The notes under the pieces were generated by a model that worked only from the letters and a program-made list of their open reading frames with translations, made no database searches and was not told the DNA's origin. This document shows positions 1 through 5,372 of a DNA stretch of 6,854 nt, piece by piece (the stretch's first letter is position 1; each line of letters opens with the position of its first letter). The position numbers and the translations under genes are program-made. Source of the stretch: Thermotogaceae bacterium (GTDB taxonomy: Bacteria > Thermotogota > Thermotogae > Thermotogales > Thermotogaceae); contig JAGHBG010000236.1 of the NCBI GenBank assembly GCA_021161105.1, forward strand, positions 1-6,854, read 5' to 3'.

Positions 1-518
1 ATAAATATACACATACGCATTCGAATAATGTTGCAAGGGTTTCTGTGATGATAGGTGAAAAGCTGGGATTGAGCGAGAAGGAACTTGAGGAACTCGAAAT
101 TTCTGCGATTTTGCATGATGTAGGGAAAATAGGGATATCTGATTCAATACTTCTTAAACCAGGAAAATTAACGAAGGAAGAATACGACATAATAAAATCT
201 CATACAACGATAGGTGCTGAAATACTCTCAAATTTAAAGCATGTTACGAAAAGCATGATATTGGGAGCACTTGAACACCATGAAAGATGTGATGGAAGTG
301 GATATCCTCATGGAAAACAGAATGGAGAAATAAGCCTTTTTGGTAGAATTATAGCGGTTGCAGATGTTTATGATGCATTAACTGCCAAGAGAGTTTATAA
401 AGAAGGATGGGATAAAGAAAAAGTCTTTAAGATATTGGCTGAAGATGCAGAAAGTGGAAAATTCGATAAAAAAATAGTGAATGTTCTGGGTGAGTTAATA
501 AAAGAAGGGGCTCTTTAA
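1..518 (+). CDS. HD-GYP domain protein, probable cyclic-di-GMP phosphodiesterase (5' end cut by window)
   Basis: The reading frame is open from base 3, so the gene begins outside the window; the GTG at 45 is an internal valine codon, not the start. The HD-GYP signature is seen in order: an HS..V motif with the first metal-ligand histidine (18-20), the HD dyad within HDVGKIGI (114-119), a histidine in IKSHTTIG (201-203), HHERCDGSGYP (276-308) and the late aspartate in ADVYDALT (363-365). All expected metal ligands and the GYP triplet are present, so the domain looks catalytically competent. The family hydrolyses cyclic di-GMP, in some members cyclic GMP-AMP, at a two- or three-iron site. HD-GYP proteins usually carry an N-terminal sensor or receiver domain; that part is not visible, so the input signal is unknown. 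The TAA stop lies inside the terminator hairpin. Confidence 0.93.
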   Translation, partial: KYTHTHSNNVARVSVMIGEKLGLSEKELEELEISAILHDVGKIGISDSILLKPGKLTKEEYDIIKSHTTIGAEILSNLKHVTKSMILGALEHHERCDGSGYPHGKQNGEISLFGRIIAVADVYDALTAKRVYKEGWDKEKVFKILAEDAESGKFDKKIVNVLGELIKEGAL

Positions 519-538
519 GGGCCCCTTCTTTCTTTTTT
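501..538 (+). terminator. Rho-independent terminator of the HD-GYP gene, probably bidirectional
   Basis: An 11-bp perfect stem (AAAGAAGGGGC at 501-511 with GCCCCTTCTTT at 521-531) can be extended inward by three more pairs, one of them G-U. It is followed by TCTTTTTT up to 538. The left arm lies in the last codons of the HD-GYP gene and the loop holds its TAA stop. Read on the other strand, the same hairpin sits just past the tRNA-Leu CCA end and is followed by a T-rich stretch (TTTTATT including the end of the stem), so it could also end the tRNA transcript. Confidence 0.9.
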
Positions 539-626
539 GGTGCCGAGGGCGGGACTTGAACCCGCAAGACCTCTGAGGGCCAGCTGATTTTGAGTCAGCC
601 GCGTCTGCCAGTTCCGCCACCTCGGC
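538..626 (-). tRNA. tRNA-Leu, anticodon CAA
   Basis: On the minus strand a full class II tRNA cloverleaf can be drawn. The acceptor stem is GCCGAGG (626-620) paired with CCTCGGC (548-542), with discriminator A at 541 and an encoded CCA at 540-538. The anticodon stem GCTGA/TCAGC encloses the loop CTCAAAA, giving anticodon CAA, which reads UUG. A long variable arm with a CCTC/GAGG stem and the T arm GCGGG-TTCAAGT-CCCGC fit leucine. The gene converges on the HD-GYP gene, and its 3' end touches that gene's terminator. Confidence 0.97.
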
Positions 627-640
627 TCTTGTGCGTAAGT

Positions 641-669
641 ATTATATAAAATTCCTTTCAGATTTTCAA
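641..669 (-). promoter_or_regulatory. Sigma-A-type promoter of tRNA-Leu
   Basis: On the minus strand TTGAAA (669-664) and a perfect TATAAT (646-641) are separated by 17 bp. Transcription should start near 634, about 8 nt before the mature tRNA 5' end at 626. Position, spacing and match make this a convincing housekeeping promoter. It lies in the short gap after the M16 peptidase gene, so tRNA-Leu need not depend on read-through from that operon. Confidence 0.85.
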
Positions 670-693
670 CATGAATGGTTATTTTTAGCTGAG

Positions 694-1926
694 TTATATT
701 GTAACGCTAGCTATATTTACTTCTGAACCTTCAGGAACAACGGTGAAGAGTTGCCAATCGTCAGTGAATTTCTTGTTGTAAAAATCCTTCAGTTCATCCA
801 GCGTGATGCTTTTAATCTCTTCCTCAATTTTCGAGGGTTCCTTAACCTCGCATCCTGATGAAAGTCTTTCAATAATGTACCCCAAAACACCAGCAGGACT
901 TTCAAGGGAAAGGATCAATTTTCCCAGTGTTCGTTGTATTCCATATTCCATGTATTTCTCTACTTTAAAGTTTCTTAACGCACCAACAACTGCTTTCAGA
1001 GTTTTATCAAAAAATTCGGGGGAGGTAGAAAAATATATTCCGAAAATGCCATTCCCTTTCAGAGCAAATGTTGTTGATCCTATATCATAAACTGTTCCAA
1101 GTTTTTCCCTTATTTCTTCGAATAAATATGAGCTCATTCCACTTCCGAGCATTGTGTTCATAATCATATATTTTAAGTAATCTTCACTCTTTCTGCCAGC
1201 GCCTTCTTTTATTAAAAAAGCATGGATGTGCTTTAAGCTTTTCATTTCGTGATAAACAGGTTTTTCGTTTCTTTTAAAGTCAGGTTCTGGTGGATCCTGT
1301 ACATCTCCATTCCTTGGAAAGTTTTCCAGTGTATTTAGAACCTTTTCAACTTCCTTTGTATCACCGACAACAACAACCTTAACTCTACTTGATACATATT
1401 TTGAGTCATGATAATTTCTTAAATCCTCTGCTGTTAAAGATTTAATGGTTTTTTCTGTTCCGATTATTTCTCTGCCATACGGCCCTCCCCACACGTTTTC
1501 CAGGACAAGGTTATAAAGTCTGTCATCTGGATCTTCAAGGCTCATCTTGTACTCTTCCATTATGATTTTTCTTTCAAGTTCAACAGAGTCTTCACCTATC
1601 AAAGGTTCACTGACAATACTATGCAGAATATCGAAAGTTTCCTTTGATTTAAAGTCAGGAACTTTTGCGTAATAAACGGTAGCAAGGCGGGAGGTGAAGG
1701 CGTTGAGTGAACCTCCCACTTTTTCAACAGAAAGTTTCAATTCTCTCATTGTGTATCTTTTTGTTCCTCTAAAAGATACGTGTTCTATAAAATGAGAAGC
1801 TCCAAGTTCATTTTCATTTTCATGGACTGATCCCACTCTAACAACAAAGGCAATTGATGTTGATTCAACAAAATCGACACTTGCTTTATATACTTCTATG
1901 TCACCTATTTTGAATTTTTCTATCAA
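694..1926 (-). CDS. M16 family zinc metallopeptidase (insulinase / processing-protease type)
   Basis: This 410-residue protein has the inverted zinc motif HxxEH as HFIEH (residues 45-49). The distal glutamate ligand is probably E125 in IIMEEYKMSLEDP, 76 residues after the second histidine, as in mitochondrial processing peptidase. The C-terminal M16 half carries the conserved stretch GSGMSSYLFEEIREKLGTVYD. The length fits the single-subunit M16B class, which works as a dimer closing round peptide substrates in the cytoplasm; no signal peptide is seen. The start is TTG directly abutting the pnp TAA stop, with AGGAGG (1940-1935) 8 nt upstream inside pnp, so translation is probably coupled. As third gene after rpsO and pnp it corresponds in position to Bacillus mlpA/ymxG. 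Its natural substrate cannot be inferred from the sequence. No clear terminator follows the stop codon. Confidence 0.93.
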   Translation of the reverse strand: MIEKFKIGDIEVYKASVDFVESTSIAFVVRVGSVHENENELGASHFIEHVSFRGTKRYTMRELKLSVEKVGGSLNAFTSRLATVYYAKVPDFKSKETFDILHSIVSEPLIGEDSVELERKIIMEEYKMSLEDPDDRLYNLVLENVWGGPYGREIIGTEKTIKSLTAEDLRNYHDSKYVSSRVKVVVVGDTKEVEKVLNTLENFPRNGDVQDPPEPDFKRNEKPVYHEMKSLKHIHAFLIKEGAGRKSEDYLKYMIMNTMLGSGMSSYLFEEIREKLGTVYDIGSTTFALKGNGIFGIYFSTSPEFFDKTLKAVVGALRNFKVEKYMEYGIQRTLGKLILSLESPAGVLGYIIERLSSGCEVKEPSKIEEEIKSITLDELKDFYNKKFTDDWQLFTVVPEGSEVNIASVTI

Positions 1927-4131
1927 TTATTCTCCCTCCTGCTTTCTTTCGAATTTTTCATGAACTCTGTGTGTTTTGTGTGAGTTGCTTCTGTGGTGCT
2001 GGTGACTCTGCTGTTTTCTTTGCGGTTTTGGCTCTGATGCTCCTGGTCTTTTGAACTGAAGCCTTCCGAGCTCGTCTACGTTTATGACTTCGACCTCAAT
2101 CATATCTCCAACCTTTATACTTTTCATGAAACCTTTCGGATCAGTTCCCATTTTGCTCTGGTGTAAAAGACCAATCTTTCCCGGTGGAATCTCCAGGAAT
2201 ATTCCATAAGGTTCTATCCTTGTAACCTTTCCTATAACTGTTGTCCCAACCTCTATTTCTTTTACTAATTCATAAATGTATTCTATAGCTTTGTCAACAC
2301 TTTCTTCGTTTTTTCCAATAACCTTTACTTTTCCTGTTTCATCATCTATGGATACCTCGATATCAAATTCCTTTATTAGCTTCTTTACGACTTTCCCGCC
2401 AGGGCCAATTATTTCTCCAACCTTTTCTGGATCCACCTGGGTCATCTTTATAACCGGTGCAAATCTGGATACATGAGGCCTTGGCTCTGGAATGGTTCCA
2501 TAGAGCTTGTCAAGGATGAACATTCTTGCGATTCTTGCTCTTTCCAGAGCCTCTCTTAAGAGCCCTTCAGAGACACCTGATACTTTACAATCCATCTGGA
2601 AAGCGGTAATTCCATCTCTTGTTCCGGCAACTTTGAAGTCCATATCTCCAAAATGGTCTTCATTTCCAAGAATATCGGTCAATATAACAGTTTTATCTGG
2701 TTCTATTACGAGTCCCATTGCAACTCCTGCAACATGTTTTTTAACGGGAACTCCTGCATCCATAAGTGCCATTGAACCGGAGCAGACTGTAGCCATTGAA
2801 CTTGAGCCGTTGGATTCTAAAATTTCAGAAACAACCCTTATAGTGTATGGGAACGTATCCTCATCAGGTATAACAGCTTTTAACGCTCTTTCCGCGAGAT
2901 GTCCATGGCCTATCTCCCTTCTGCTTGGACCTCTTAATGGTTTAACCTCTCCCGTGGAAAATGGCGGGAAGTTATAGTGAAGCATAAACCTCTTTGTACC
3001 CTCTTCAAGAAGGGTATCTATTATCTGTTCATCCATTGGAGCTCCAAGTGTTACTATTCCCAAACTCTGAGTTTCCCCTCTGGTGAACAATGCAGAGCCA
3101 TGTGTTCTTGGGAGGATTCCGACCTCGCAGGTAATAGGCCTGATTTCATCGGGTTTTCTTCCGTCTATCCTTATTTCTTTTTCCACTATGAGGCGCCTCA
3201 TTCTTTCCCTTATTAAATCTTCATAGGCTTCGTCCAGAAACTTTTTAAGTTCCTCGATTTCTTCCTCATTTTCTACTTTCCAAACTTCAGAGAAGAATTT
3301 TTCAACAAGGCTTTCTTTGTACTCTTCCAGAGCCTCACTTCTTTCGTGTTTTCCTTTAGTAAGAAGTCTTTTTTCAAACTCCTCTTGATCTACGAGTTTT
3401 AAAAACTCTTCTACCATACCTTCAGGTGACTGTGGATACTCGGGTTGATATTTCTCAACAGAAAGCTCTTCAATGATCTTTTCTTCAAATTCTACAATCT
3501 TTTTAATTGCATCATGAGCAACCATAAGTGCTTTTACCATTTCATCCTCGCTAATTTCTGAAGCTTCACCTTCAACCATTGTTATGGCATCTTTAGTTCC
3601 AGCAACAACTATATCAAGCTTGCTTCTTTCGAGTTGCTCCTCTGAAGGAAAAACAACGAACTGCCCATCAACATAACCGACCCTAACCCCAGCAACAACA
3701 CCTTCAAAGGGGATTCTCGATACATTGAGGGCAAGAGATGCCGCTGTGATTCCTAAAACATCTGGGGGATTGTCGGTATCGACTGATAGAACCATGACGA
3801 TAACCTGAACTTCATTTCTGAATTTTTCTGGGAATAGAGGCCTTATTGGCCTATCGATGAGCCTTGCAGATAAAATAGCACTCTCTGAAGGTTTTCCTTC
3901 CCTTTTTATAAATCCTCCTGGAATCTTGCCAGCTGCGTAAAACTTTTCCTGAAATTCCACCGTTAATGGAACAAAATCAATTCCTTCGACGGCTTTATCG
4001 GACATCGTAGATGTGGCGAGTACCACGGAATCTCCCATTCTCACCATTACAGAGCCATCGGCCTGTTTTGCAACCCTTCCATGCTCCACCCTGAGTTTTC
4101 GTCCGTAGATCTCGGTTTCCCAAACTTTCAA
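1927..4131 (-). CDS. pnp: Polyribonucleotide nucleotidyltransferase (PNPase)
   Basis: This 734-residue protein has the complete PNPase layout: a first RNase PH-like domain (about 1-145), the alpha-helical linker domain (about 235-315), the catalytic second RNase PH domain (about 320-550), a KH domain with GPGG (576-579) and an S1 domain (about 625-695). Diagnostic segments are the RNA-contacting FIKREGKPSE (74-83), FSTGEVKPLRGPSRREIGHG (391-410), the phosphate-site NGSSSMA (441-447) and EDHFGDMDFKVAG (491-503). PNPase degrades RNA 3' to 5' by phosphorolysis as a homotrimer and is usually a degradosome component. The start is TTG at 4131, with AGGAGGTG (4144-4137) just upstream; no better start exists in the short leader. 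Residues 697-734 form a basic tail unusually rich in histidine. The gene lies downstream of a hairpin that follows rpsO and abuts the M16 gene. Confidence 0.98.
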   Translation of the reverse strand: MKVWETEIYGRKLRVEHGRVAKQADGSVMVRMGDSVVLATSTMSDKAVEGIDFVPLTVEFQEKFYAAGKIPGGFIKREGKPSESAILSARLIDRPIRPLFPEKFRNEVQVIVMVLSVDTDNPPDVLGITAASLALNVSRIPFEGVVAGVRVGYVDGQFVVFPSEEQLERSKLDIVVAGTKDAITMVEGEASEISEDEMVKALMVAHDAIKKIVEFEEKIIEELSVEKYQPEYPQSPEGMVEEFLKLVDQEEFEKRLLTKGKHERSEALEEYKESLVEKFFSEVWKVENEEEIEELKKFLDEAYEDLIRERMRRLIVEKEIRIDGRKPDEIRPITCEVGILPRTHGSALFTRGETQSLGIVTLGAPMDEQIIDTLLEEGTKRFMLHYNFPPFSTGEVKPLRGPSRREIGHGHLAERALKAVIPDEDTFPYTIRVVSEILESNGSSSMATVCSGSMALMDAGVPVKKHVAGVAMGLVIEPDKTVILTDILGNEDHFGDMDFKVAGTRDGITAFQMDCKVSGVSEGLLREALERARIARMFILDKLYGTIPEPRPHVSRFAPVIKMTQVDPEKVGEIIGPGGKVVKKLIKEFDIEVSIDDETGKVKVIGKNEESVDKAIEYIYELVKEIEVGTTVIGKVTRIEPYGIFLEIPPGKIGLLHQSKMGTDPKGFMKSIKVGDMIEVEVINVDELGRLQFKRPGASEPKPQRKQQSHQHHRSNSHKTHRVHEKFERKQEGE

Positions 4132-4136
4132 AATTT

Positions 4137-4144
4137 CACCTCCT
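4137..4144 (-). promoter_or_regulatory. Strong SD site of pnp, fixing a TTG start
   Basis: The minus-strand sequence AGGAGGTG is an extended match to the 16S rRNA 3' end. It lies 5 nt before the TTG at 4131, or 7 nt if counted from AGGAGG. The strength of the site supports TTG as the real start. Confidence 0.85.
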
Positions 4145-4154
4145 CGAGTCTTTC

Positions 4155-4185
4155 AAAGAAAAGGAGCGGGCATTATGCCCGCTCC
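4155..4185 (-). terminator. Intrinsic terminator-like stem-loop between rpsO and pnp
   Basis: On the minus strand a perfect 10-bp GC-rich stem (GGAGCGGGCA at 4185-4176 with TGCCCGCTCC at 4172-4163) closes a 3-nt loop and is followed at once by TTTTCTTT (4162-4155). It begins 16 nt after the rpsO stop codon. Only about 10 nt separate the U tract from the pnp SD site, leaving no room for a new promoter after it. It therefore probably works as a partial terminator or RNA-processing site that lowers pnp relative to rpsO. The T run on the other side is too far from the stem to make it a plus-strand terminator. Confidence 0.85.
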
Positions 4186-4201
4186 CCCCACCTTGATTTT
4201 T

Positions 4202-4471
4202 TTATTTTCTTAGTCCGAGTTTCTCGATAAGTTCTTTGTAAACCTCTGGCTTCTTCTTCCTTAAATGTTTTATGAGTTTTCTTCTTCTACCGACCATCTT
4301 CATAAGTCCCCTTCTTGAGTGATAGTCCTTAGGATGCTTCTTCAAATGCTCAGTAAGATGTCTGATCCTTGCAGTAAGGAGAGCTATCTGCACTTCAACG
4401 GATCCCGTGTCCTTCTCGTTAATCCTGAATTCCTGAATGATCTCAGCTTTCCTTTCCGGATCAAGTCCCAC
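4202..4471 (-). CDS. rpsO: 30S ribosomal protein S15
   Basis: The GTG start at 4471-4469 gives 89 residues, the same length as E. coli S15, beginning MGLDPERK. The signature block LTEHLKKHPKDYHSRRGLMK and the following GRRRKLIKHLRKK are typical of the family. S15 is a primary binder of the 16S rRNA central domain (helices 20-22) and contacts 23S rRNA in bridge B4. A longer reading from TTG at 4495 would add eight residues, but it would put the SD site inside the coding region and has no SD site of its own, so I reject it. It is the first gene of the leftward rpsO-pnp-M16 operon. In other bacteria S15 represses its own mRNA through a leader structure; the leader here contains a hairpin that could serve this role. 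Confidence 0.97.
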   Translation of the reverse strand: MGLDPERKAEIIQEFRINEKDTGSVEVQIALLTARIRHLTEHLKKHPKDYHSRRGLMKMVGRRRKLIKHLRKKKPEVYKELIEKLGLRK

Positions 4472-4552
4472 TTTTAAAACACCTCCATTTTTCAAAATTC
4501 CCGGAGCCCAGCATCAGGTATATTACTCCTTGACCCGAGCACCGGGCCAAGG
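4472..4552 (-). promoter_or_regulatory. rpsO leader with hairpin; candidate S15 autoregulatory element or operator
   Basis: A 25-nt inverted repeat spans 4528-4552: minus-strand arms CCTTGGCCCG and CGGGTCAAGG form 10 pairs, one of them G-U, around a 5-nt loop. No U tract follows, so it is not a terminator. If transcription starts at about 4548, the RNA would begin inside the repeat and keep a shorter 6-bp 5'-terminal hairpin. A second GC-rich segment (CCGGG at 4504-4500 and GGGC at 4509-4506) can pair alternatively with CCCGG or GCCC of the first arm, so two folds are possible before the SD site. This resembles the kind of leader used by S15 autoregulation, but I cannot match it to a known S15 leader class. 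The full repeat could instead be a DNA operator between the divergent genes. Confidence 0.45.
4480..4486 (-). promoter_or_regulatory. SD site of rpsO, deciding the GTG start
   Basis: The minus-strand sequence GGAGGTG ends 8 nt before GTG at 4471 (10 nt counted from GGAGG). It rules out the upstream TTG at 4495, which would lie before it. Confidence 0.85.
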
Positions 4553-4560
4553 TGTATTAT
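4530..4560 (+). promoter_or_regulatory. Candidate promoter of the nuclease-glycerate kinase pair
   Basis: TTGACC (4530-4535) and TATTAT (4555-4560) lie upstream of the rightward genes with 19-bp spacing, longer than ideal. The -10 box overlaps the opposite-strand TATAAT almost completely, within a near-palindrome (4553-4566). Transcription would start near 4567, only about 8 nt before the ATG at 4575. The short leader has no good SD site, so the mRNA would be nearly leaderless. Confidence 0.45.
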
Positions 4561-4564
4561 AACA
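4556..4564 (-). promoter_or_regulatory. Extended -10 promoter of the rpsO-pnp-M16 operon
   Basis: The minus strand reads TGTTATAAT: a perfect TATAAT (4561-4556) with the upstream TGn of extended -10 promoters. No recognisable -35 hexamer lies 16-18 bp upstream, inside the divergent gene, which fits an extended -10 type. The predicted start is near 4548-4549, leaving a leader of about 77 nt before the rpsO GTG. A weaker alternative is TTGGCC (4550-4545) with TAATAT (4525-4520), but its 19-bp spacing is long. Confidence 0.7.
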
Positions 4565-4574
4565 CATAAGAGAA

Positions 4575-5372
4575 ATGAGAGAAGAGCTTTTAAGGATATT
4601 GAATAAGAATAGCTGGACACAGGAGGATAAAGAAGACTTAAAAATAATCTTTGAAGGGAAGCTCTCAGAGCTAATTGATTGTGTTGAGCCTGATATTCTT
4701 GAACTTGGTTTTAAGGAACTCGTTTTTGGAAAAGGTTCTGCCTCGAAAAGGTTAAAAAGAGCTTCTGCTATTCTTCAGGTAGATCAAAAATACTTAAAAC
4801 AAATCTTTGAAGTGTTAAAAGGGCGAAAATTGTCTTATAAAAGAATAGAAATTCCTTTTAAAGATCTTTTAAATAAAGCAAAAGAGATGGAGCTGTTTTT
4901 CCTGGATAAAGATCTTTTAGATGATCTTCAAACAGCGTGTGAGATCTCAGAAGAATTTAAAAAAGAACTCGAACAGGTCGTGCATCTGTATGTATATGCT
5001 GTTGTTACTCATAAAAGAAGGAAAACAGCAGTTGTTGATGGAAGCAATCTTCTCTGGAGTGCAGGGCTCTGCGTTAATTCTCTGTATTACTTTTTTGATT
5101 TCATATCTGAGCACAGTCCTGTTCTGTATCCTGTTTATTTTGTTTTCGACAAAAATGTTCGCCATGTGTTGCCATTATCCGAGAGAAGTGAAATTGATAG
5201 AATTCTTCTTTCAAAAAATGTGTATCTTCATTCTCCAGCGGATGATTTGATTATCTCCATAGCGAAGGAAAAGAAGGCTATTATATTTAGCAACGATAAA
5301 TTCAGAGATAAGGGCATAAGGGGATTACGCGTTGTACCATTTCCAGAGGAGGTTGGTGATTGGTGTGAGTAG
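4575..5372 (+). CDS. Regnase/Zc3h12a-like NYN (PIN-fold) domain protein, predicted ribonuclease
   Basis: This 265-residue protein has a C-terminal half matching the NYN domain of Zc3h12a/Regnase RNases. The marks are VVDGSNLLW (D155, N158) after a beta strand, YFVFDKN (D192), PADDLIISIA (D223, D224) and IIFSNDKFRD (D241, D245). Regnase-1 has the same ordered acidic set (DGSN, DD, SND...RD), so the Mg2+ site looks complete and RNA cleavage is likely. Residues 1-145 are charged, look mostly helical and match no domain I recognise; there is no CCCH zinc finger, signal peptide or membrane segment. An in-frame TAA at 4560-4562 limits the start, and ATG 4575 has only a weak SD site. The gene diverges from rpsO, and its last codons overlap the glycerate kinase start. 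RNA target and physiological role are unknown. Confidence 0.82.
   Translation: MREELLRILNKNSWTQEDKEDLKIIFEGKLSELIDCVEPDILELGFKELVFGKGSASKRLKRASAILQVDQKYLKQIFEVLKGRKLSYKRIEIPFKDLLNKAKEMELFFLDKDLLDDLQTACEISEEFKKELEQVVHLYVYAVVTHKRRKTAVVDGSNLLWSAGLCVNSLYYFFDFISEHSPVLYPVYFVFDKNVRHVLPLSERSEIDRILLSKNVYLHSPADDLIISIAKEKKAIIFSNDKFRDKGIRGLRVVPFPEEVGDWCE
5347..5352 (+). promoter_or_regulatory. SD site of glycerate kinase inside the nuclease gene
   Basis: AGGAGG lies 12 nt before GTG 5365 and 3 nt before GTG 5356. The other SD sites in this window have gaps of 7-10 nt measured from GGAGG, so the downstream GTG is the nearer fit, though neither is ideal. Lying within the upstream coding region, it suggests translational coupling. 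Confidence 0.7.

Noticed and set aside
686..713. Imperfect inverted repeat (TAGCTGAGTTA / TAACGCTAGCTA) over the M16 stop codon
   Set aside because: AT-rich, with one bulge and one mismatch, and followed on the minus strand by A-rich rather than T-rich sequence, so it does not qualify as an intrinsic terminator.
2507..3216. Plus-strand open frames opposite pnp (also at 2276-2476) and opposite the M16 gene (803-1090)
   Set aside because: They lie wholly antisense to strongly supported genes, have no SD site or recognisable domain, and read as complements of conserved PNPase and M16 codons.
4479..4555. ACACCT near the rpsO transcription start pairing with the SD AGGTGT as an anti-SD switch
   Set aside because: The ACACCT copy falls between the -10 box and the predicted start, so it would probably not be transcribed.
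4921..5250. Overlapping frames within the nuclease gene on both strands (4921-5250 plus, 4947-5165 minus), and a minus-strand frame at 5302-5601
   Set aside because: Hydrophobic, low-complexity shadow translations of the real frame, which carries the NYN catalytic motifs; the third lies across the conserved glycerate kinase N-terminus.
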